A DNA stretch of 48,320 nucleotides from Chara braunii (Eukaryota; Streptophyta; Charophyceae; Charales; Characeae): the NCBI GenBank assembly GCA_003427395.1, contig BFEA01000198.1, positions 327,615 through 375,934 on the forward strand, written 5' to 3'. Below, piece after piece: positions 10,588 through 22,200 of the stretch. Numbering within the stretch: position 1 is the first letter of the stretch; each line of letters opens with the position of its first letter. The notes beneath the pieces are model-generated. The model searched no databases. It was not told where the DNA came from and saw only the letters and a list, made by a program, of their open reading frames with translations. A program made the translations under genes and the position numbers.

Positions 10588-13500
10588 TGAGGACACTTGT
10601 CCTCACGTAGTGCTAGCTTCTGTCAGAGGTAACTGTCAGGCTCCTGTTTTTAGAGGGAGCCTGAAAATGGAAGAGTCATAAAAGGAAAAGGCCAAGTATA
10701 ACCTTTTCCTCGATGTATCTGCCCTGGAAAAAGGATCCAGATACACCAAACTATAAGGGGTTGTATCTCTCCAACCCCTCAGCAGAAGAAAATCAGAAAA
10801 ACACTTTTAGAAATGGCAGAAGCCCAGCTATCTCGTGAAATTCCGAGCTAGCTGGGAAAAAGAAAAGAAAAATAAAAAGAGGGCACTTAAAGGAACTGCC
10901 TTCACCAAGGCTGTGGCTGTGGTGCGTCCACATTTAGCCCTGGATCTTGGCCAGATCAAGGGTTCACTGTGAGCCCGCGATTTTACCTGGGGCTGGAGTG
11001 ACGTCCAACCCTCCTTAGCCACTATAAAACAGGCAGCTGTCCCCCAGCTGCCACACAAAGCATTCGTGATGCCAGTGTGTGACGAACACACTTGAGTATT
11101 GATGGCTGCTGGAAGTGCTGCCTGAGGCAACGAGGGAAGAGGCTGGAGTTCTGTAGAGGAGCGTGAGGAGAGGAGCTGGGCAGCTATAGCCAAAGCAGGG
11201 AGCACTCTGCTCCCCTCCCCTCTGGTTAGTGCTGGTCCCACAAGACTGACCCCGGGACGCTGCGGGACTACGGCGGCCGGAGCGACACGACGAAATTTGG
11301 GCCTGGCGTCCAAGTTTTACCAATTTTGGCCAGCTATTTTTTCCATTTAGTGGAAAAACGCTGCCAAAATTTTACTGCGGCAAGTAAGCGGCGGCAAGGC
11401 TGGTGACGGTGGTACCGACGGACTTGGTCTACGACAAACTGATTTTCCACTTGCGTAGTGAGGTGCTGCCGAATTTTTACGGTAGTGAGCAGCAGGTGGC
11501 AAGGTTATTGGTGGCGGCACCAGGCGAAACCAACTTACGACAAGTTATTTTTCCGCTACTCTAGGAAAGTCCTGCCGAAAAATTTTGATGCCTACGGTAA
11601 TAATTTTGGCGGCGTTATGCTGCTGAAGTTTAAGGTCATCAGGGTGAGCTAGGTGGAAGCGAGGTGCTGGTCGTCGACAACAACATCAATAATTGCCAGT
11701 GGGATCGGTGAGACTCGTGGGCGTGAATAGGCGGTACCGGCAAGAGGAGAGTGATCCTTCAATTTTTGTGAGAACCAGGGGAGGTTGTATTGATGAGAGG
11801 CATCAACTGGAAGTGAAAAGGAAGGGCGTGGGACTACCCGAGACCACCTGACACTAGTGGGCATCGTTGAGAACCACTCGGTACTAGTTGGTACCAACAC
11901 GGACCACTTAGAATTATTTGGAGTAGACGTGAGACCACTTGAAGCTAAGTGGGACTCGTGGGACCTGCCATTGGGACTACCGTGTGTGGGACTTGCGAGT
12001 CGAAAACAGATTGGGACAAACAGCTGGCTCAAGACTTGCCTTGGGACTGCTGTTTTCTTTGGTGACAACTTGGTATATTCTTTGTTGGCTTTCTTGAGTG
12101 AGCCAGGGCGCGTTCGCCACCACTTCACTTAAGGTCAGTTAGTTAGTTAGTGGTGAGTTGATTGACTCAGATTTCCCTTCATACCTGTGTGAACGCACAC
12201 TTTGCTTGACCCTGTTCATTAAATGTTCGTTGAAAAGATAGAGGAAAGTCGTGCGTGTCGTGCATGTGAATGGAAAGGTCTGACTTGAGCATGGGATTGC
12301 ACTGATTTTGTCTTGAACTTGTTGTTTCTGCGTGTTGTGCAGGTGGGTAGAAGGGTGCTTGCAAAGAAGATTGATTATGCTTATTTGAGATGAAGAAAAT
12401 GATTGTCCTCTTTCTATCTTTCACCTGCCTGCATGCCAAGAAGGGTTGGTTGTTTTGAAAAATGTCAATTTTGAGCGCACCGTAAACGAATTTGATTCAA
12501 ATAAAGCAGATAAGGTCAAACGAATGTAGTTTTCTCTAAGATTGACCATTTCTTTCCTTAATAACTTTTATCGGTCTAAATGGTTATCATTCTCTATCTT
12601 TTCTAACTATTTTCGTTTGAGTTACGTTGGGCAAGAAACGAAGGGGACAACTGAAAATCTACTTGTGGTGAATACATTCTCTCATTTAGGAAGCATCTGG
12701 GACGAGGTTTCGTTGCTTTAGGAGCCGACCCTGTTATCGACCCAGAGTGGACCGTTCTACGGGGGGGTACTTTGTCGGGAGACGGCCCGACTTCTGAGAT
12801 CCGAGTCTTGTGCTTGGGCGAGGAGGAGTACCCCAGACCACTTCCTAAAGGGAGAGGCATGCAACACCTCAAGCAATGCCCCTGATCAAGAATCATCCGC
12901 AAAATAGCCTGTCATCCAAGAAGATTGAGAAACGTATGGAGACAGGTGTGTGCGTGTTCAATCTTAGGTCGACGGTATGATGGAATGAATAACTTTGGCA
13001 GCGCATCTCAGCAAGTCAAAACTAAGACAGACCGACTACCTTGTCGGTTGCATTGAGGTTATTTTTGAAAGACAACTCCTAGTTGGCGGTTGTATGATTT
13101 TTGTGAAATTCGACCCAGGGTGGTCGGATTTTATTTGATATTGTGTTATTGGATGTATCTAATGATGATTTAGATTCGTTCGGTTATCATTTCAGATTGG
13201 ATATATGTTCATGTCGAATACGATCGATTCTTTTTTATGTAACTATGTGTGGTTGTTATGTCTTTGTTTTTAACCGGTGACCAAAGAGACTAGGATATTG
13301 GGGGCTTCACACTTGGTTGAAACCGTCCTAGTCGATCGGGCTACGCTTCGTACTTAGGAGTTCAGCGCCCTAAGGAACGCACAACATTCAAGTTCAATAG
13401 GCGTTTCAATCGTGCATACCTATGCTACAGCGAGCGAGCAAACGCCGTCGGTTGACCCACCTCTACAACTGCATGTAAAAACTTTCGCACGTGGGTCAGT

Positions 13501-13791
13501 AGCTCGGTAGGGATACGCCTCTAAGGGTGGTGACAACCCCTTAGGGAAGCAAGCTTATGCGCCGCGAGAACCTATTCTGTTGTAGGGGACCACGGGATGT
13601 ACAGCTGGCGCACCCGGCTAGAGCGGCGAAGGGACGAGGCGACCTCGACCGTCTCAGCGGTCCGCGGGATTAATTATGCGTCGTCCCCGAGTTGTCTCTG
13701 TGGTTTGTTTTTTATTTTAACTCCTGCGTGATATGGCCGGTAGGGCGCCCGCCTCTTTCGCGAGGAAAGGCGGGGCCCGATACGCTTGACA
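10588..13791 (+). mobile_element. LTR of retroelement family A, copy 2
   Basis: Second copy of 1-3208, running from TGAGGACA at 10,588 to CA at 13,790-13,791 (about 3.2 kb). By eye the copies differ by several per cent, with small indels. It is followed by its own primer-binding site and gag, so it acts structurally as a 5' LTR of another copy as well as closing the first. No clear polypurine tract precedes it; the bases before it are T-rich. Confidence 0.8.
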
Positions 13792-13793
13792 GG

Positions 13794-13811
13794 TGGCGTC
13801 ATTGCATGGGA
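13794..13811 (+). other. Degenerate primer-binding site (element A copy 2)
   Basis: TGGCGTCATTGCATGGGA sits two bases after the LTR terminus at the same place as the tRNA-Asp site of copy 1, with several mismatches. Priming by the same tRNA would be weakened. Confidence 0.65.
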
Positions 13812-14024
13812 TAACGGCTACCTACCGTTGTCCCTCGTGGAACGACACTCGGGTATTTTAATGATTTATTTTTATTTTTATTTTTTGAAAATAGGCATGA
13901 TTGATATTTGATAGCCTTATGAGTTATTTCGGCTTCTTACCTTTATGCCTTATCACTTGCAGATTAATCTTCTCATAGCAAGACGGCGGAAGGTAATAGG
14001 CTGAATGACGATCTTTGAGACAAG

Positions 14025-14822
14025 ATGGAGAAGTTAATTGAGACGCTCAGAGAGAAGATCGAAAGAGCAACTATTACTCCTAAGATCGATGTGCCGATTT
14101 TCAATGGAGATAATGTTGTACAATTTCTTTCAACTTTCAAACAATTGGCTTCTACTCATGAGTGGAGTGAGCAGATGATGTTCAAGATAGTGATTTCATG
14201 GGTACATATAGACATGCGTAATGATGTAGCAAAGTTGGTCTCTGAAGCCAAAATTTGGAATAATTTCGAGAGACTAATGATTTCTGAGTCATCTATAGGC
14301 GGAGATAGAAAGGGGAAAAAAAAGCAAAGAGATTTCAATCGTGATGAAGGACGTGAGGACAAGCAGTTCTAACATTATCACAAACTCACTAAGGTTGAGA
14401 GAGTTGCGCGTAACTTGGTTCAAGGGGGTCAAGGAACCAGTCATCGGGACAGGGGAGTCAGATTGTGTGAATCTCGGAGAGATATTCCAACCGCTTCGAA
14501 TGTCAAGTCGACAACTCATATGCATGGTGAACGACTAAGTAAGAAGGAAAGCAGGAGGCATACTTTAGTCTACCATAAGTCTTTGAAATGTATCTATTGT
14601 GCTCTAAGTGACCATAATATAAAATTTTGGAGACGTTTCAAATTGGATGTGAAAAAATGTATTGTTAATAGAAACGAGGAGGGGATCTGGCTTGACTGGA
14701 CGAATTCTCCAATCATCCTGGTTGAAGGGGATAAGAGAAGTATTAGAGATGTAATAGTTGAGCGAATGTGGAGTATGATTAAGCGAATGTGGAGAAGTAT
14801 TAGAAATGTAATAGTTGAGTGA
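14025..14822 (+). pseudogene. Gag-like protein of element A copy 2 (truncated, one stop)
   Basis: A single frame from ATG to TGA with one internal TAA at 14,370. It is the closest to intact of the two copies: both TGA stops of copy 1 (3673 and 4114) are tryptophan here. Order: charged N-terminus MEKLIETLREKIERA, capsid-like IFNGDNVVQFLSTFKQLA, basic linker, then CIYCALSDHNIKFW, a zinc knuckle whose last cysteine is tryptophan. The C-terminal part holds a small local duplication (RMWSMIKRMWRSIRNVIVE). Similarity to copy 1 stops at about 14,838, so the rest of this element is missing. Confidence 0.75.
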
Positions 14823-14838
14823 ATGTTGAGTAGGATCT

Positions 14839-15803
14839 CCAAGGCGAAATATTTGCATCTCCAGTCACTAGCTGACGTGAACGTTTTCCCGAACAAGCGT
14901 GTTCCCCCTCTTTTCTGATCTGAATTTTGCAGGTCCTGCGGGTCTTGGTACGTGGGAACTGGAACTCGGGGTTTTTTCTGAGTGGCACTAGTTACACCTA
15001 CGAGTGGCCACTTGATGAATTTTGTTCACCATAGTAAAGGATAAAAAGTTAGTATAAAGCAAGAAGCAAAGTAGTAAACTGTACCTCAATCTGAGTGCGT
15101 AACGAGTGGAAGGGTTGAGATATCGCAGCTGGTGTGATGCTGAGGATGGCGGTGAAGGAGATGACGACGTCATGATATTAAAGCTCGTGTTGTCTTTTTC
15201 GTAATAAATTTTTCATTATTTGTAATCTTTTCTCATGGTCTATAGGCCTAGTCTCGACCCTGCCGTGGCTCGGTTACGAGACTACGGTGTCGTTTTCACC
15301 TCGATGAATTCGTGCTTTGTTCTCACGTTTGGAGTTTGTGATTTTGATTTTGGTTTTCGTGATATTGGGATTTCGCGCTTTTGTGCGTCTGTATTTGCGC
15401 TGTTGCGCTTTCGGTCTTTCACGCATTTTCGATAAGCGAATGTGATATTTTCGCTTGAACGTTCAATTATGCTAGATAAATATTTATCGTACGATAGTTG
15501 TAAGTCTGGTGCTTGTAAGTACGATGACGTTAATTCGCTCGTTTGGATTGCCTTTATTTTTTATAGTATTCCTTGGCAATCGTACTTGATTTTTTACGCT
15601 CCTTTCTTTGTCATGACTCCTCTGCGAAGTTAGTACGGTGTTGTATCTCGTGCGCACTGATACCCACCATGTCTCTGAAATTGTGCTTGGGATAAGAGTG
15701 AGCCTGCTGTTTTCCGCTTAGTGGGCTGATAGCGCCGTAGGGCGAAGGCGATCGCATCTCATGACAACATCTCGACATCGCTGCAGTTAAGGTGGCAACT
15801 GGT
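14839..15803. other. Non-coding stretch before the proline-rich ORF
   Basis: No gene found. Pyrimidine-rich, T-rich sequence from about 15,180 on could be the untranslated leader of the ORF at 15,804. The short frames at 15,235 and 15,442 have biased, repetitive composition and no recognised domain. Confidence 0.4.
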
Positions 15804-16802
15804 ATGGTTGCGAAATCGTCGACAACACTTGCTACCGTCATCTCGGAAGAAACAGCCAGGTACAAGGAGCTGCTAGTTGGATTTTGCGCCGGTTGTAGCT
15901 TCGCGGCTATCATCTTGATTAGTCGTATGTATGGGAGGGGTCGTGGGAAGAAGCCAGGCCGACGTGGAAAGTGGTCCAGCGACGACAGGAACTGGATGGA
16001 GGGTAACGGGGGTAGCGGATATGGACAGAACCAGTCGACGGGAATTGGTGTAACACCATACCCCAGAGGGAATCCGCCTCTGCGTGGTATTGTACCGATC
16101 CAATCGTACCAGTATCCCGGTGGACAGGCTCCCACAACACATCAACAAGGAGTGTCAATGCATTTTGCAAATGGACAGTGGGGTGTGCAACCGTGGTAGT
16201 GGCCGGCGCACACTCCTTGGGTCGCAACGTACCCCATGGCAGCATCAGCTATACCACCTGGTATCGCGCAGGCAATTTCACCTGCGATCTCTCCTGTACC
16301 TCCAAATCCTCCTCCTCCTCCACCCCCTCCTCCTCCACCACCTCCACCACCTCCACCACCTCCTCCGTATGCGCACCAAGGCAATCAGCAGACGCAATCT
16401 AGACACGGTGCGAACTCGTCAGGAAGTGGAAAATGTCAATTCGCAAACGCCTTCCCTGGACCAGGGAATCGGGCGTACCTTACAAAAGAGTATATGGATA
16501 TTTTAGAAGGAATTAAGATGAATAAGGCGTTGGAGGAAGCGAGGAAGAAGATTGGCATCCCTCGAAAAAGCGGTGTGAGGATCGTCGAACTCTCGGAGGA
16601 AAGCAGTCGGGTGGAGTCTCGCCCGATTGAGAAGACCGAAGAAATGAAGGTCTGGGTGACGAGCACACTAGGCGATTCGTTAAAACTCATCACTGAGAAA
16701 TTGGATGCTATCGACGCGAAGACGAAGATGACCACGGTTGAGAAAGAAGAGCTCGAGCGACTCCGCAAGGAGCCCGCAAGGAGAAGCTTGGAGAAGGAGT
16801 AA
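15804..16802 (+). pseudogene. Proline-rich, coiled-coil gag-like ORF of a third retroelement (one stop, cut off)
   Basis: The frame is open from 15,765; the first ATG is at 15,804 and TAA is at 16,800. One TAG at 16,197 interrupts it, but the frame on both sides is clearly continuous. Order: a hydrophobic segment LLVGFCAGCSFAAIILI (about residues 26-42) followed by a basic patch YGRGRGKKPGRRGK; a Gly/Asn/Gln-rich region; about 20 prolines in a row (16,308-16,368); then YLTKEYMDILEGIKMNKALE and a heptad-like coiled coil to the end. VRIVELSEESS resembles a SUMO-interaction motif. I infer the N-terminal half of a retroelement gag-type protein. It ends just before LTR B, so insertion of element B may separate it from its continuation. 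A host gene fragment is the alternative. Confidence 0.5.
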
Positions 16803-17454
16803 GCAAGGAGAGCTAGGATGCTTCTAGCGGCAAGAAGCAGAAGAGGATGGGCGCCCGTACCCCTCTGGAGAACTAACCATCTGCTGCACGTTGTCGGGAC
16901 TGGTGGGTCCCGAATAACTTCCCAGCACTCGAGAGATTGAATATGGACAATTTATGCACGACAGAGAAATTTGGAGTGAGGAAGCAGGAGAGAGAAAAAA
17001 CAAAGGATTAGGCCGCAGAAGGGAGTGATGCCCTTAGGAGAGAACCACAGGAGGAAAGAACTAGCGGCGGCAAGCGAGTGAGCGCAAGAACAGGGGCATA
17101 TAGAACATAGCAGGAGGCCGGGAGGGCCATCAGAATGCAATAAGACTAAGGCCAAAGGACCCTTTGAACTAGCAATGGCAGCGCGACAACAATAAGGGAA
17201 TGAGGAAGTCGAGGAATGGGCTGCCAGAAGCCGCGAGAAGCCAGGAAATGAGGGTCCAACGTGGGGGCTACCTATGGGAGCCTCGGAGCGGAGGCCCTCG
17301 ACCAAAGAGATCGGCACGCACAAGGCACGAGGAAAAACTAAGGAGCGGGGTCGCTATGGGGCGACAAGACGCCCAAGGGGCATGGGACACCTCGGGGAAA
17401 GGCACCCGGCGCCACGTGGGACTAAGTAAAAATAATGGCGTCTGGGGCGAAAAG

Positions 17455-17640
17455 TGTTGGGGACCGCCAATGGAACTACGTGTCGGGGACCGCCGACGGG
17501 ACTAAGTGTCGGGGACCGCCGACGGGACTAAGTGTCGGGGACCGCCGATGGGACTAAGTGTCGGGGACCACCGATGGGACTAAGTATCGGGGACCACTGA
17601 CGGGACTAAGTGTCAGGAACCACCAACGGGACAAGTAGCG
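17455..17640 (+). repeat. 28-bp tandem repeat in 5' LTR B
   Basis: About seven units of GTGTCGGGGACCGCCGACGG plus GACTAA. The 3' LTR has about five (44,187-44,320), so copy number has changed since insertion. The unit resembles the LTR start TGTCGGGAC. Confidence 0.85.
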
Positions 17641-17744
17641 GGGGCATGTGAACGTCCCAAGAAGAAACGACGGCACCTCATGAGGGGAAAATAATAAATG
17701 CAAGGTGCACCGTAAAGATCGACATCTTGACGGCCAAGAATATT

Positions 17745-17770
17745 AGCACCACTAGTGCAAGTACTAGTGG
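17745..17770. other. Inverted repeat in LTR B
   Basis: ACCACTAGT and ACTAGTGGT face each other across six bases. The same structure is in the 3' LTR at about 44,429-44,453 and half of it in the duplicated module at about 19,270. Confidence 0.6.
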
Positions 17771-17867
17771 TAACAAACGGGAAGGCCAAAAGGAAAAGGA
17801 AAAGTAAAGAAAACTGAAGTGGGAGGCATGGGAGCAATCCGAAAAATCTCGGATCAGCCTCCCTCAA

Positions 17868-18442
17868 NNNNNNNNNNNNNNNNNNNNNNNNNNNNNNNNN
17901 NNNNNNNNNNNNNNNNNNNNNNNNNNNNNNNNNNNNNNNNNNNNNNNNNNNNNNNNNNNNNNNNNNNNNNNNNNNNNNNNNNNNNNNNNNNNNNNNNNNN
18001 NNNNNNNNNNNNNNNNNNNNNNNNNNNNNNNNNNNNNNNNNNNNNNNNNNNNNNNNNNNNNNNNNNNNNNNNNNNNNNNNNNNNNNNNNNNNNNNNNNNN
18101 NNNNNNNNNNNNNNNNNNNNNNNNNNNNNNNNNNNNNNNNNNNNNNNNNNNNNNNNNNNNNNNNNNNNNNNNNNNNNNNNNNNNNNNNNNNNNNNNNNNN
18201 NNNNNNNNNNNNNNNNNNNNNNNNNNNNNNNNNNNNNNNNNNNNNNNNNNNNNNNNNNNNNNNNNNNNNNNNNNNNNNNNNNNNNNNNNNNNNNNNNNNN
18301 NNNNNNNNNNNNNNNNNNNNNNNNNNNNNNNNNNNNNNNNNNNNNNNNNNNNNNNNNNNNNNNNNNNNNNNNNNNNNNNNNNNNNNNNNNNNNNNNNNNN
18401 NNNNNNNNNNNNNNNNNNNNNNNNNNNNNNNNNNNNNNNNNN
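17868..18442. other. Assembly gap (575 N)
   Basis: A run of N inside the 5' LTR. The matching part of the 3' LTR is about 44,548-45,046, roughly 500 bases, so the missing sequence is probably LTR and not a gene. Confidence 0.95.
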
Positions 18443-18553
18443 ACAAAGGACTTTGATTTTCTTTGATTTATGCAGAGAAAATCAAAGAAAATCAAGACCT
18501 CTTGCAACTGGAATAAAACGGAATGCATGCATGAGGAGAAACACATGTTTTAG

Positions 18554-18850
18554 GTGCATCCGGAGCCAAAATCAAGTCCTGATGCACTTGGGAGTTGGCC
18601 GTTTTTTTTTCGTTTGAGTGAGGGCTAGTTGTGGGGCATTGGGGCTAAGGAATTGACCCCCGTTGTAGTCCGAGTTACAGCGGACTGCATGGGGGAAGGA
18701 AAACACATGTTCTAACTGCATCCGGAGCCAATATTGAGCCCGGATGCACTAAAAAATTTAACGCTTCATTTTCTTTCAACATGGGGCAAGTTGTGGGGCT
18801 GTGGGTATGGAAAATAACCATGGCTGCAGTCCGAGAAATTACGGACTGCA
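18554..18850. other. Alternating hairpin cluster in 5' LTR B
   Basis: Four hairpins in a row: GTGCATCCGGA/TCCTGATGCAC (18,554-18,587), AGTCCG/CGGACT (18,667-18,686), TGCATCCGG/CCGGATGCA (about 18,717-18,747) and TGCAGTCCG/CGGACTGCA (18,825-18,850). The 3' LTR has the same four at 45,158-45,454, with the first one perfect. Function unknown; a protein-binding or RNA structure is possible. Confidence 0.65.
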
Positions 18851-20462
18851 TAAGGATGCCAAGGCCAAGGGGAAACGGGCTACGGCAAACCCGGAAAGGC
18901 TAGAAAGAAGCAATTTCGGCAAGGGGGCAAGTAAAGACGGTAAACGGCGAACGTAAGATGGGATCTCGCGGCCTAGAAAAATCAGCACATATGTAGAAAT
19001 GATGGGACCACAAAGGGCAATGGACCCCAAAAAAATAAAAATGGAACACCGTCCGGAATGTTGTCGGGGGCCAAATGGGTCAAAATAATAAAAATCGAAA
19101 AACGGGACATGCGCCAGCGGGACCACCGGCGGGACAAGAACATGGGACTAGTATGGAGGAGAATGTCGGGGACTTGGGATGTCCCAAGCGAACCATGAGC
19201 AACCACAAGGAATAATTATGCAAGCAAGCGGTGCCGTCGAGATCGAGGATCTAGACGGTGGAAAATATTAACACCACTAGTGGGAGCAAGTGGGAGAGCC
19301 ATGAGAGAAAGAAAAATGAAATAAGGGTGTTGGGAAGGCTGGCCAGCAGCCCGGGATATCTCGGACTAGCAAGGCATAAAAAAATAGAGTCTTGAGAGGC
19401 CAAACATACGAAAAAGGCTGCACTTAGAAAATCGGAGCAAAAAGGGCTCAGAATTGGGCAAACGAGAGCAAAATGGAGCCTCCTAGGAGCATGGGGTGCC
19501 ATTATTGGAATCCGAGATGTAACGGCTATGTAACAGCCATGAAACTGGCCTTGAATGAGGCCCTAGGGCCTAGAAAGAGGGTGCACAGCAGTTTGACACT
19601 TGACAAAACAGAAATAAAAGAAAAAAGAAAGAAAAATGAGAGAAAAAAGAGGGAGAATGAGACAAAGAGGGAGAAAAGAATGGAGGAAAATGTGCCGACC
19701 TATTGAAACCTACACACTAGGGACTGACAGGTCCTAACAGTGACCTCATCCCTCCTAGAATGAGGGAGGGCAATCCGGATTGCAGAGATATGACCCTTAG
19801 GGCCATATCTCAATAAAATCTGAAATTAAAAAGTTCAAAATGAGAGAAAATGCAAAAAGGAGGTGGCCGGTTTTCTTTTGGACCATGGATCTGAGATCAG
19901 ATCTCATGGTAGAGAGGAACTAGCCGTTTTTTGTGGGCCAGCTCAAAACGGCTAGCTCTGAAATGAGGTGGCAGCCTAAAATGGAAAGAAACAAAAAAGG
20001 GAAAAAGACAAAACAGTGCATTTGGCCCAAAAAGAGAGTCATATGCACCAAAAATTGAAAAACTGAACTTAGGGGCTCAAAATTGAAGCAAGGGCTACTA
20101 GGGGGTAGCTCGGATTATTGCTGGGCATCCAGGGCTGAAAATGTGCCGCCATATGGAAAAATGCTCCGGCCTACTTCAAAGAGGCCGAAACTTGAAAAAA
20201 TGTGGGCCTTTTTCTTTCAAGTATTGCTGCCCCTTGGGCATTAGGACCCTAGGGGGCAGCATTTGAGCAATGAAAAAAAGGCCAGAGTAGGCCAAGAGGC
20301 AGTCCGAGTTGGTACCAACCACTTGGACTGCATGTATATGGCCAAAAAGAGGCCCAGATACCTCCAGAAGGGCCTAGTAAGTGAATTTTGCCTTGGGGGT
20401 ACCTCGGTTCACTCCAAGGCTCATGGGGAGGCTCATGGGCTGGCCGGACTGTTGGTTTCAGC

Positions 20463-20471
20463 CTACATAAA
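20463..20471 (+). promoter_or_regulatory. Possible TATA-like element of LTR B
   Basis: CTACATAAA lies downstream of a conserved, GC-balanced segment and upstream of purine-rich leader-like sequence, as a retrotransposon promoter would. The 3' LTR has CTACATAAG at about 47,057. The call rests on position and weak motif similarity only. Confidence 0.25.
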
Positions 20472-20889
20472 CTGAGGATGCACTCCGTCACTCTCACATT
20501 TTTATGAGGAGTGTCCATGCTGCCCAAGTGAGCTCACAAGAGCACCTTTGCACTTCGAGTGAGGAGGGAGGAACCCATGCTAGTGGGAAAGCTTAGAGGA
20601 GAGTAGGAGGTAGTGGGGAAAACTCTAGAGGATAGTGATGGTGGGAGAGACACTTGGGAGGTGATCCGCCGTATCCCCCCTGGGTGTAGGAGAGAAGGAG
20701 AGGCTAGAGGAGCCCCATTAAGCCCTCCTAGAGGACATGACTCCATAGCCATAACTGAGGGAGTTTGCCATAGCTTGGGGAAGAGTAAGGAAGAAGGAAG
20801 AAGGGCTTGGAGAAGGAGGAAGTCATAGCCAAGGAGGAATTGAGCAAGGCCTCATCAAGATTGAAGTCTCCATCTACAAGACACTAGCA

Positions 20890-20897
20890 AGGTGAGT
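20890..20897 (+). other. Possible 5' splice site in LTR B
   Basis: CAAG|GTGAGT fits a donor consensus, is conserved at about 47,485, and is followed at once by a polypyrimidine tract. No acceptor can be assigned. Confidence 0.25.
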
Positions 20898-20921
20898 GGA
20901 AGGAAGAAAATCTCTCCTCTT

Positions 20922-21165
20922 GTTCTTCTTCTTCTTCTTCTTCTTCTTCTTCTTCCTCCCTCTCTCCCTCTTCTTTTTCCCCTTCTTCTTCACCTTCTTC
21001 TTCTTCCTCTTATCCCTCCTCTTCTTCATCTTCCCTACCTCATCTACTCCATCCTCTTCCTTCTCCTTCTTTTCTTCTTCTCCTTCTTTTCTTTTCCTTC
21101 TTCTCTCCCTCCATCTTTTCCCTCTCCATCTCCCTCTCCTCCTCCTCTTCTTCTTCTCTTCTACC
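20922..21165 (+). repeat. Polypyrimidine (CTT/CCT)n tract in LTR B
   Basis: About 240 bases almost purely C and T, mostly CTT triplets, shared with 47,505-47,800 in the 3' LTR. It makes long Leu/Phe/Ser frames and Glu/Lys frames that are not genes. Confidence 0.9.
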
Positions 21166-21175
21166 TCTTAGAGTT

Positions 21176-21660
21176 GGGCTACTCAATCTCTTGTTTGTCA
21201 TCTACATACTAGTAGGTAGAGTTCCGATTCTTCTATGCGTATTGTCAAGTTCATTACTTGTGATGTGGGCTACTCAATCTCTTGTTTGTCATCTACATAC
21301 TAGTAGGTAGAGTTCCGATTCTTCTATGANTGTTTGTCATCTACATACTAGTAGGTAGAGTTCCGATTCTTCTCTGAGTGTTGTCAAGTTCATTACTTGT
21401 GAAAAGGGGCTACTGAATCTCTTGTTTGTCATCTACATACTAGTAGGTAGAGTTTCAATTCTTCTATGAGTGTTCATAAGTTCATTTCTTGTGATGTGGG
21501 CTACTCAATCTCTTGTTTGTCATCTACATACTAGTAGGTAGAGTTCCGATTCTTCTACGAGTGTTATCAAGTTCATTACTTGTGATATGGGCTACTCAAT
21601 CTCTTGTTTGCCATCTANATGATAATAGGTAGAGTTCCGATTCTCCTATGAATGATATCA
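21176..21660 (+). repeat. 91-bp minisatellite array 1 (LTR B)
   Basis: Units start GGGCTACTCAATCTCTTGTT. The period is 91 bp, exact over six units in the 3' LTR copy (47,812 on). An N at 21,330 sits where about half a unit is missing, which suggests an assembly joint; another N is at 21,618. Confidence 0.9.
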
Positions 21661-21725
21661 TGTTCAAAACTTGTGTTTTGAACTTGCCAAACTTGGACTT
21701 TCCACTCACATGGTAGAGGATGATA

Positions 21726-22200
21726 TTCCGCTTCAAGTTTGGTTGCAATCATGAGCCATGTGCAGGTGTTTGGGCAAGTCTCACTCACATGCATGACTTA
21801 ACTCCCACATGATGATATTCCGTTTCAAGTTTGGTTGCAATCATGAGCCATGTGCATTTGTTTGAGCAAGTCTCACTCACATGCATAGCTTAACTCTCAC
21901 ATGATCACATTCCGTTTCAAGTTTGGTTGCAATCATGAGCCGTGTGCATGTGTTTGAGCAAGTCTCACTCACATGCATGGCTTAACTCTCACATGATGAC
22001 ATTCCGTCTCAAGCTTGGTTGCAGTCATGAACCATGTGCATGTGTTTGAGCACGTCTCACTCACACACATGGCTTAACTCTCACATGGCGACATTCCGTT
22101 TCAAACTTGGTTGCATGCATGAGCCATGAGCAAGTGTTTGAGCAAGTCTCACTCACGTACCTGGCTCAACTCTCACATGGAAACATACCGGTACTTACTT
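21726..22200 (+). repeat. 92-bp minisatellite array 2
   Basis: ATTCCGTTTCAAGTTTGGTT recurs at 21,726, 21,818, 21,910, 22,002 and 22,094, exactly 92 bp apart, ending in a diverged unit at 22,186. Different sequence from arrays 1 and 3 but nearly the same period. Confidence 0.9.

Larger units (their letters stand above)
16892..21660 (+). mobile_element. 5' LTR of element B (minimum extent)
   Basis: Matches 43,605-48,320 throughout except in the assembly gap and repeat copy number. It starts TGTCGGGAC, and TCGGGAC...GTCCCGA makes a terminal hairpin. Because the 3' copy leaves the window inside the 91-bp array, the true end could lie anywhere up to roughly 27 kb. Order: unique start, 28-bp repeats, a module duplicated with about 1.5 kb offset (17,640 and 19,165), hairpin cluster, promoter-like region, polypyrimidine tract, 91-bp array. 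Confidence 0.85.

Noticed and set aside
16142-16384. Glycine-rich minus-strand frame
   Set aside because: Shadow of the poly-proline codons on the + strand.
20892-21212. Leu/Phe-rich frames here and Lys/Glu-rich or Leu-rich frames at 47,468-47,855
   Set aside because: Translation of the polypyrimidine tract; frames are not conserved between the two LTRs.
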